In this document: positions 6,734 through 12,113 of the stretch, piece by piece
Numbering within the stretch: position 1 is the stretch's first letter
How the letters are laid out: each line of letters opens with the position of its first letter
Source of the DNA: Fimbriimonadaceae bacterium
Lineage (GTDB): Bacteria; Armatimonadota; Fimbriimonadia; Fimbriimonadales; Fimbriimonadaceae
Length of the DNA stretch: 12,113 bases
NCBI GenBank assembly: GCA_020849075.1
Contig: JADLGZ010000060.1
Span: forward strand, 1-12,113
Direction: 5' to 3'
The notes under the pieces: generated by a model
What the model saw: only the letters and a program-made list of their open reading frames with translations
Databases searched by the model: none
Told to the model about the DNA's origin: nothing
Program-made: the position numbers and the translations under genes

Positions 6734-8095
6734 CTATTCTACGCATACGCTGGCGAACCACTCACCAAAGCTCCGGTGAGCATTCTCGAGTTTTATCTCT
6801 CTCTTTTTTGACTTGTCTCGCACCGGCTCGGCGGGATCCGGCAGTAAGCCCCAGTTGATATTCATTGGGGCAAACTCACGATCGCTTTCATCCTGCAAGT
6901 GAGCCAGAAGGGATCCATAAGCTGAGGCTCGCGGGGGCGGAGCCAAGGATGGGTTTAGAGCAAACAAGCCAGAAAGAATCCCTATCGCTGCACTCTCAAC
7001 ATACCCCTCCACACCCGTGAGTTGACCGCTCAAGAAGAGTCCTGCGTGCCCCTTTAGCTCCAGATTTGAGTTAAGCACTCGCGGCGCATCCACGAAGGTA
7101 TTGCGGTGGATAACCCCATACCTAACGAATTCCGCATTCTCTAGTCCGGGAACCATCTGCAACACTCTCTTCTGTTCGCCCCATTTGAGCCTTGTTTGGC
7201 ACGCCACGAGGCTGTACATCGTCCTTTCCCGGTTCTCCGGTCGTAGCTGCAAGACTGCATATGGCCAGCGCCCGGTTCTGGGGTCGGTTAAACCCACCGG
7301 CTTGAAGTTGCCGAAGGCGAGAGACCGTACGCCCTTTTCGGCGATCGCCTCGATCGGAGAGCAACCGCTAAAGTATTTGATTTTCTCAAGAAACTCACTC
7401 TCCTGCTCTCCGGAGTTACCATTTCGTCGGCCGCCTGCCTCAAATGCATGGATTGGGGCTCTCTCCGCGCTGACCAATGCGCTGACAAAGGCTTCGTACT
7501 CCTCCTTGTTGAATGGGCAATTTAAGTAGTCGTCGCCTTCACCCTTGTCGTACCGGCTTCGGGCAAAAATAATGCTTCGATCAAGCGAATCCGCCGTAAC
7601 CGTTGGGGCAACTGCATCATAGAAGTACAAGTGCGACCTTCCCGTCCACTCCGCCAATCGCTTGCTCAGCGCCGGCGAAGTTAGTGGCCCTGTAGCCAGA
7701 ATGACAGGACCTTCTTTGAGGAGCGGAGCTGGATCGGTCACCTCCTCCCTGCTCGTCTCAATGAGAGGATGATCCTGGAGGATCCGCGTGATCTCCTCTG
7801 AAAACTGGGTGCGGTCAACCGCGAGGGCTTCCCCACCCGGGACCGTGTGCCGGTAAGCCACTTCAAGGACTAGAGACCCGAGGCATTGCATTTCTGCCTT
7901 GAGGAGTCCAGCCGGAGAGGCAGGGGACTTTGACTTGAATGAATTGGAGCAAACCAGCTCGGCAAACAGATTCGTCTCATGGGCTGGAGTCTTAACGTTG
8001 GGGCGCATCTCAAAGAGCCGCACCCGCTGGCCACGGCTTGCGATGGCCCAGGCGGCTTCCACTCCGGCGAATCCGGCCCCAATGACGCTAATCAT
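6734..8095 (-). CDS. trmFO: Methylenetetrahydrofolate-tRNA-(uracil-5-)-methyltransferase
   Basis: TrmFO makes ribothymidine at position 54 of tRNA, using methylene-tetrahydrofolate as carbon donor and FAD as reductant, in the cytoplasm. The 453-residue length fits the family. The N-terminus has the FAD dinucleotide-binding motif GAGFAGVEAA (residues 6-15). The substrate-binding region has ETNLFAELVCSNSFKS, with C49 matching a catalytic cysteine. The second conserved cysteine is C245 in FSGCSPIEA. Other family blocks are QLRPENRERTMYSLV, LKWGEQKRVLQMVPGLENAEFV (cysteine-poor, conserved) and TGVEGYVESAAIG near the C-terminus. Its ATG overlaps the leuB stop in ATGA, which points to translational coupling, and the PafA/Dop-like gene starts 3 bases after its stop. 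Presence of TrmFO rather than SAM-dependent TrmA is typical of Firmicutes and several non-proteobacterial phyla. Confidence 0.97.
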   Translation of the reverse strand: MISVIGAGFAGVEAAWAIASRGQRVRLFEMRPNVKTPAHETNLFAELVCSNSFKSKSPASPAGLLKAEMQCLGSLVLEVAYRHTVPGGEALAVDRTQFSEEITRILQDHPLIETSREEVTDPAPLLKEGPVILATGPLTSPALSKRLAEWTGRSHLYFYDAVAPTVTADSLDRSIIFARSRYDKGEGDDYLNCPFNKEEYEAFVSALVSAERAPIHAFEAGGRRNGNSGEQESEFLEKIKYFSGCSPIEAIAEKGVRSLAFGNFKPVGLTDPRTGRWPYAVLQLRPENRERTMYSLVACQTRLKWGEQKRVLQMVPGLENAEFVRYGVIHRNTFVDAPRVLNSNLELKGHAGLFLSGQLTGVEGYVESAAIGILSGLFALNPSLAPPPRASAYGSLLAHLQDESDREFAPMNINWGLLPDPAEPVRDKSKKREIKLENAHRSFGEWFASVCVE

Positions 8096-9159
8096 TCCAA
8101 TGCGGCAAGGATGGCATCACCCATTTGCCGAGTACCCACGGGTTCACTAGTCCCAGCGATATCAGACGTACGTATGCCCTTTTGGAGGACTGCCTCGACC
8201 GCCGCTTCAATTCTCTGGGACGATGCCGTATCGTCGCAGGTGTATTGCAGCAGCATAGCTGCGCTCATGATTGCGGCGATTGGATTAGCGCGGTTCTGCC
8301 CAGCGATATCCGGGGCGGAGCCATGAATGGGCTCGTACATTCCAAAGACGGTGCCTGCCTTCGGATCGCCGAGGCTTGCGCTCGGCAGGAGCCCTAAGGA
8401 TCCAGTGATCATCGCCGCCTCGTCACTGAGGATATCGCCGAACATATTTTCAGTAAGGATCACATCAAACTGGCTCGGATCACGCACAAGTTGCATGGCG
8501 CAGTTATCAACGAGCATATGACTTACATTAACATCTGGATTGCCTTGGGCCATTTCATCAACAACTTCGCGCCAGAGCCGGCTTGTCTCAAGTACATTGG
8601 CTTTGTCCACACTGACGATCCTTCGGTGCCGAGTGCGAGCAACATCAAAAGCACGCTGGGCAATGCGCTCCACTTCAGAGCGGCGATAGACCATTGAATC
8701 CACCGCATAATTTCCACCTTCCCGGCGCTCACGAGGCTCGCCGAAATAGATACCGCCAGTTAGCTCACGCATTACTATGAGGTCAATGCCAGCTGGTCCC
8801 AACTTGACGGGTGAAGCATCAACCAATGCGCCGAAAGCTTTTGCTGGGCGGACGTTCGCGTAGAGATTGAGCTCACTCCGCAATGGGAGCAAAGCTCCGA
8901 CTTCGGGGCGTAATTTTGGATCGGGGATCTGGTCCCACTTTGGGCCGCCGACCGCGCCCAGGAGTACGGCATCCGCGCTCCGACACAGATCAAGTGTGGT
9001 CTCCGGCAAGGGATGACCCGTAGCGTCATAGGCCGCCCCGCCCACCAGGGCCTCCTCAAACTCAATGTCTGAGCGAACATGCTTGAGCATCTTCACCGCT
9101 TCTGCGATTACTTCGGGGCCAATTCCATCACCGGCGATGACGGCAATTTTGTACGCCAT
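8092..9159 (-). CDS. leuB: 3-isopropylmalate dehydrogenase
   Basis: LeuB oxidises and decarboxylates 3-isopropylmalate to 2-oxoisocaproate with NAD in leucine biosynthesis. The 355-residue form has IAVIAGDGIGPEV at the N-terminus, RPAKAF (104-109), the isopropylmalate-specific RELTGGIYFGEPR (131-143), catalytic K186 and Y138, metal ligands D218, D242 and D246, and GSAPDIAGQNRANP for NAD binding. The frame stays open to an ATG at 9198 that would add 13 residues (beginning MRSGCFRR). I prefer the ATG at 9159 because the family starts at this point and the extension has no family character. Neither start has a convincing ribosome site. It heads the five-gene minus-strand run and overlaps trmFO by four bases. 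Other leucine genes (leuA, leuC, leuD) are not in the window. Confidence 0.96.
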   Translation of the reverse strand: MAYKIAVIAGDGIGPEVIAEAVKMLKHVRSDIEFEEALVGGAAYDATGHPLPETTLDLCRSADAVLLGAVGGPKWDQIPDPKLRPEVGALLPLRSELNLYANVRPAKAFGALVDASPVKLGPAGIDLIVMRELTGGIYFGEPRERREGGNYAVDSMVYRRSEVERIAQRAFDVARTRHRRIVSVDKANVLETSRLWREVVDEMAQGNPDVNVSHMLVDNCAMQLVRDPSQFDVILTENMFGDILSDEAAMITGSLGLLPSASLGDPKAGTVFGMYEPIHGSAPDIAGQNRANPIAAIMSAAMLLQYTCDDTASSQRIEAAVEAVLQKGIRTSDIAGTSEPVGTRQMGDAILAALE

Positions 9160-9216
9160 AGGACCATCATTATGCCGCCGGAAACATCCTGACCGCATGA
9201 AGCGTTCTTTACTTGA
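9160..9216. promoter_or_regulatory. Divergent promoter region between leuB and the GH5 gene
   Basis: The 57 bases separate divergent operons. On the minus strand CATAAT (9174 to 9169) resembles a -10 box. It ends nine bases before the preferred leuB ATG, so transcription would begin very near the start codon, giving an almost leaderless message. This agrees with the lack of a ribosome site. No clear -35 box, leucine-rich leader peptide or T-box is visible. On the plus strand CATTAT (9168-9173) overlaps the same bases. A seven-codon frame (9197-9220) ends across the GH5 start codon. Confidence 0.3.
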
Positions 9217-10338
9217 ATGACAACCCTAACTTTGGCAGCGACCATGGCCCTCTGGCATCAATCGGCTGGCGTTCCCGAAGCAAGGTGGCACCGCATGTTC
9301 TCGGGGGTCAACATGCCTCACGGGTTTATGGTGATCGAAAACCAGACGCTGGAGAAGCAACGGGCATTTACGTCAAGCGAAGAGATAAAGATCATGAAGG
9401 GAATGGGCATCAAGAATGTCCGAATTCCCTTCGTCCCCGAAGCGATTGCCAAATCATACAGCCCTCCAATCCTCGACACCGCGAAGCTAGCGAATCTACG
9501 CCGAGCAATCGAATCCTTCAGGCGCGAGGGAATCCTTGTCCAACTGGATTTGCATGATGGCACTCGATTAACTCGGGCGATGGAAACCAGCTTGGAGCCG
9601 GTGCGAGAGCTCAAGGCTTTTTGGCGAGTTGTTGCGGAAGAGCTAAAGGATGTTGATCCCAATTATTTGATGTTTGAAATCCTCAACGAACCCCAGGTGC
9701 AAGACGGAGCCCTTTGGTGGTCAATCCAAAAGAGCGTGATTGCTGAAATCCGGTCTGTCGCTCCAGCCCACACGATTATTGTACAGGCGTCCAAATGGAG
9801 CTCTGTTGACGAACTTCGTGCCCGAGCTCCCTATACGGACAAGAACATCATCTACTCGTTTCATTTTTACGAGCCATTCATTTTCACTCATCAAGGCGCC
9901 AATTGGGCGACCTTCGAGCAGGGGGACTGGCGACATATCCGCTATCCAACTACCGCGGAGAATCTCGAGTCTCTTATATCCCAGATTACATCAGCCAACA
10001 AGCGACGATTGTACGATGCCTTTGCCGCTCAACCCTGGAATGCCGCGAGAATCCGGGAGCGCATAAGTTCGATTGCAGACTGGGCTGTGCGTTATGACGC
10101 GCGAGTGACATGCAATGAGTTCGGGACCGTTCGTGAGACTGTTGACAGCAGGAGCCGCTCCAACTGGCACAGGGATACGGTGCGAGCTTTTGAAGAATAT
10201 GGCATAGGGTGGTCAGTCTATGAGTGGCGAGGTGGAATGGGGATGCACTATGGCAAGATCACCAATATCGGAGCGAAAGACACCATTGACTGGAACATGG
10301 TTGATGCTCTCGGGTGGCGTCGTCCCAACCTTCGCTAA
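9217..10338 (+). CDS. Glycoside hydrolase family 5-type endoglucanase-like enzyme
   Basis: The 373-residue product is a single TIM-barrel domain of the GH5 cellulase type, a retaining hydrolase of beta-linked polysaccharides. MKGMGIKNVRIPF is the typical early barrel strand. The acid/base is E158 in FEILNEPQ, HFYEP (216-220) supplies the conserved His and Tyr, and the nucleophile is E301 in CNEFG. WSVYEW near residue 335 matches the last barrel strand. The substrate (cellulose, mannan, or a glucan of the cell itself) cannot be read from sequence. No carbohydrate-binding module is attached. The N-terminus has a hydrophobic stretch (LTLAATMALW, residues 4-13) but no positive charges before it, so it is an imperfect signal peptide; an upstream frame supplies a charged start. 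No ribosome site is clear. The PAP2 gene follows 13 bases later. Confidence 0.9.
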   Translation: MTTLTLAATMALWHQSAGVPEARWHRMFSGVNMPHGFMVIENQTLEKQRAFTSSEEIKIMKGMGIKNVRIPFVPEAIAKSYSPPILDTAKLANLRRAIESFRREGILVQLDLHDGTRLTRAMETSLEPVRELKAFWRVVAEELKDVDPNYLMFEILNEPQVQDGALWWSIQKSVIAEIRSVAPAHTIIVQASKWSSVDELRARAPYTDKNIIYSFHFYEPFIFTHQGANWATFEQGDWRHIRYPTTAENLESLISQITSANKRRLYDAFAAQPWNAARIRERISSIADWAVRYDARVTCNEFGTVRETVDSRSRSNWHRDTVRAFEEYGIGWSVYEWRGGMGMHYGKITNIGAKDTIDWNMVDALGWRRPNLR

Positions 10339-10351
10339 GCCACAATAATGC

Positions 10352-11014
10352 ATGGATTGGTGGGGGCTGGATCGAGAACTTTTTCGGGCCATTCACCTTT
10401 ACTGTCGAGCGCCCTGGCTTGACCCAATAATGGCCCTGTTCAGCTTCAGCGGCGTCGGGATCGTTCACGTGGGCGCCTTACTGTGTGCATCGGCGAGGAA
10501 CCAACGGCTCTGGTTTTGGGTCGCCGTGGCCCTAGTCGTTTGCGCTGTTACCGTTGTAGGGGCGAAGACAGGTGATCAATGGGTTGAGTTGGGAGTCTTC
10601 CTCGTTCTCCTCCGAATGTTCTGGTGGCTGGAGATCAAGGTTGCGATTGAAGGTATCGCCGCATTCTTACTCAGTGGTGGCTTCCATCTCATTCTAAAGG
10701 CCATTACGCAACGTGTACGCCCAAGTAATTTCATCTGGGCATCGCCGATGGAAAGCGTATACACGACCCACAGTTTCCCCAGCGGACATGCCACAACAGC
10801 GGTCGCAATTGGAACGATCATCTACATGTCCTATCCCAGACAATGGCAAGGCTGGGTAGCCCTAAGCTGGGGGCTCATCGTGGCGGTCAGCCGCATTTAT
10901 GTTGGTGTTCACTGGCCCAGCGATGTGTTAGCTGGCCTTGGCCTTGGCGTTGCCGCCGCCGCCGCAGTCAAAATTCTCTCCGCGCACCGAGAGGGGTGTA
11001 CAATAGAAGAGTGA
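10352..11014 (+). CDS. PAP2-family membrane phosphatase
   Basis: The 220-residue protein is an integral membrane phosphatase of the PAP2/BacA-unrelated undecaprenyl-pyrophosphate-phosphatase type. All three signature motifs are intact: K116-x6-R123-P124, PSGH with the histidine acid H146 (143-146), and S180-R181-x5-H187-x3-D191 with the nucleophilic histidine H187. About six hydrophobic segments are present. The aligned residues between helices should face the periplasm, where such enzymes dephosphorylate undecaprenyl pyrophosphate, phosphatidylglycerol phosphate or phosphatidate. Which lipid is used cannot be told. The start is the ATG at 10352, 13 bases after the GH5 stop, and no strong ribosome site precedes it. 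Its TGA stop overlaps the GTG start of the next gene (GTGA), so the two are probably translationally coupled and the three genes form an operon. Confidence 0.93.
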   Translation: MDWWGLDRELFRAIHLYCRAPWLDPIMALFSFSGVGIVHVGALLCASARNQRLWFWVAVALVVCAVTVVGAKTGDQWVELGVFLVLLRMFWWLEIKVAIEGIAAFLLSGGFHLILKAITQRVRPSNFIWASPMESVYTTHSFPSGHATTAVAIGTIIYMSYPRQWQGWVALSWGLIVAVSRIYVGVHWPSDVLAGLGLGVAAAAAVKILSAHREGCTIEE

Positions 11015-11661
11015 GGTTGCGACTCTCCTTCGTTGCCATCCCTTGTAGCATCTTGATTGCCACGGGCGGGCTTTGGCTCATGCAACTTGCAAGAGCAACT
11101 CAAACCAAGGGCCAAACACCTTATAGCATCCCTACGCGGCATCCGGTTACCAAGGAAATGGAACAAGCCGCGGCCTCTTTGAAACGGACTCCAGCGCCAT
11201 CGTTTATGCTGGTTGACCAAGACAGCCGCCAAATTGGAACACCCGATCTCAAGAAAGGCAAGCCTTCAGTACTGGTCTTCATAAAGGATGAATGCCCATG
11301 CAGTATCGAGGCGCAGCCGATTTTTAATAGCATCGCCAAGGCTTTTGGTGGAGATGCTCAGTTTTTCGGAGTCATTGACGCTTTGCCCCAAGCGGCGGCT
11401 CATTATGCTCAAGCCAACGTGGTCCCATATCCGATAATTTGCGATCCAAAGGCGAGTCTGCCTAAGAGCTTCAAATTAGTGGCATCGGCTAGCATTGCCC
11501 TCGTTGATGGAAATGGCTCCGTCGTCAAAGCGTGGCCCGGATATAGCCGCGACGTGCTTCGGCAACTTAATCTCTTACTCGGTACCCTAAGCAAAGCGGG
11601 ACCAAAGGAGTTTGATGACTCGGACGCTCCCAAGGAAATGACCGCGGGTTGCACTTTCTAA
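11011..11661 (+). CDS. Membrane-anchored redoxin (AhpC/TSA-TlpA superfamily) with CPC motif
   Basis: I place the start at the GTG of 11011, giving 216 residues. An ATG at 10843 in the same frame lies deep in the PAP2 gene and would add a 56-residue, arginine- and tryptophan-rich stretch typical of a shadow frame. With the GTG start the protein opens with RLRL and a hydrophobic helix (about residues 5-26), a signal anchor or signal peptide. The thioredoxin-fold domain has GKPSVLVFIKDECPCSIEAQP, in which C95 and C97 are separated by one proline rather than the usual two residues. A third cysteine, C214, lies three residues from the C-terminus. A cis-proline is likely in VVPYPIICD. The role is extracytoplasmic thiol redox chemistry, with substrate unknown. 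Its stop overlaps the convergent translin gene by four bases. Confidence 0.82.
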   Translation: MRLRLSFVAIPCSILIATGGLWLMQLARATQTKGQTPYSIPTRHPVTKEMEQAAASLKRTPAPSFMLVDQDSRQIGTPDLKKGKPSVLVFIKDECPCSIEAQPIFNSIAKAFGGDAQFFGVIDALPQAAAHYAQANVVPYPIICDPKASLPKSFKLVASASIALVDGNGSVVKAWPGYSRDVLRQLNLLLGTLSKAGPKEFDDSDAPKEMTAGCTF

Positions 11662-12113
11662 CGGCGGCGTAATTCATCCAAGAGATCACGTTGATTCACG
11701 GTTAACGTGAGATCGCTTCGTGTTCGCTCTAACACCGCTCGTAGCGCGTCGCAGGTTCTACGCAGCCCATTTGTTAGCGCATCGGGAAAATCTAAGGTGA
11801 TAAGTCCATCGTAGATATCCTCCATCCAACTCAAGATACGCTCCGCTTCATTTAGCGAACCTTTTCGAAGCTCATCCAGCACCGTCCGGCGGCACTCACT
11901 TGCCGCTTCGGCCAAACCATTCAAGTAGGGGGCCAGATCAACACCTAAGGCCATTCGGTCGGGGACATCAAGGTTCTGAACGACGGCGAACACAGCGGCT
12001 GCTTCCACCAGTTCTTTCTCGGCATCTTGAATGTAGCCCGCATAAAGGATTCCAGGGGCATCTTGAACCTCGGCTCGAAGGTCCCTTGCCCGTCTCTTCC
12101 CCTCTTCAAGAAG
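11658..12113 (-). CDS. Translin-family protein, 5' end outside window
   Basis: The minus-strand frame is open from 12113, so the N-terminus lies beyond the window. A GTG at 12008 is internal. The 151 visible residues are all helical. GYIQDAEKELVEAAAVF (26-42) matches the translin/TRAX core helix with its conserved glutamates (E34, E37 here). It is followed by VPDRMALGVDLAPYLNGLAEAASECRR, then EAERILSWMEDIYDGLITLDFPDAL and a helix ending ERTRSDLTLT. Human translin has the same order: a PDRE-x-GFHLD-x-x-DYLSG block, then ASELSRL and a C-terminal helix. The archaeal members look still closer, by recall. Translin binds single-stranded RNA or DNA, and TRAX-like members are RNases. Whether this copy has the full nuclease site is not visible. 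It converges with the redoxin gene, sharing CTAA. Confidence rests on motif order, not on a search. Confidence 0.8.
   Translation of the reverse strand, partial: LLEEGKRRARDLRAEVQDAPGILYAGYIQDAEKELVEAAAVFAVVQNLDVPDRMALGVDLAPYLNGLAEAASECRRTVLDELRKGSLNEAERILSWMEDIYDGLITLDFPDALTNGLRRTCDALRAVLERTRSDLTLTVNQRDLLDELRRR

Noticed and set aside
7101..7529. A 142-residue plus-strand frame opposite trmFO
   Set aside because: It lies fully inside the conserved part of trmFO, with low-complexity serine/proline/arginine composition typical of an antisense shadow.
10843..11010. An upstream ATG extending the redoxin to 272 residues
   Set aside because: The extension lies wholly inside the PAP2 gene in another frame and has shadow-like composition (arginine, tryptophan, cysteine runs). 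The GTG at 11011 gives a normal signal anchor and a GTGA junction.

Overview
The window is a compact bacterial chromosome segment at middling GC. Genes run almost end to end and the gaps between them are all under 100 bases. I see no tRNA, rRNA, CRISPR array, insertion sequence or phage gene. The gene mix suggests a Gram-negative-type bacterium outside the Actinobacteria. A Pup-ligase/deamidase homologue sits beside trmFO, with a folate-dependent tRNA methyltransferase, a biopterin-dependent phenylalanine hydroxylase and a bacterial translin-family protein nearby. That would suit Armatimonadota (Fimbriimonadia-like) or a related phylum, but this is inference from gene content and not proof.

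Layout. (1) Positions 1-1109, plus strand: the 3' part of a TlpA-like thioredoxin-fold protein, ending at a strong two-way terminator hairpin (1128-1156). (2) Positions 1190-2526, minus strand: a small three-helix membrane protein followed by phenylalanine 4-hydroxylase. (3) Positions 2626-3399, plus strand: a TerC-family membrane protein, divergent from the previous pair. (4) Positions 3396-9159, minus strand: a tight five-gene run in transcription order leuB, trmFO, a PafA/Dop-family enzyme, a Tat-exported LD-carboxypeptidase and a secreted esterase. Junctions are an ATGA overlap, then 3, 21 and 5 bases. (5) Positions 9217-11661, plus strand, divergent from leuB: a GH5 glycoside hydrolase, a PAP2 membrane phosphatase and a membrane-anchored redoxin; the last two are joined by a GTGA overlap. 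(6) Positions 11658-12113, minus strand: a translin-family protein cut by the right edge.

The most unusual content is the PafA/Dop homologue. This is the enzyme family that attaches or removes the ubiquitin-like protein Pup. Here it lies in a housekeeping/cell-envelope operon with no Pup, proteasome or Mpa/ARC gene in view, and it has diverged in one motif usually kept in the family. The translin homologue is the second item of note. Two convergent gene pairs share stop codons in the identical tetranucleotide CTAA. Four of the products appear exported or membrane-facing with likely wall or lipid roles (LD-carboxypeptidase, esterase, GH5, PAP2), so much of the window probably serves the envelope.
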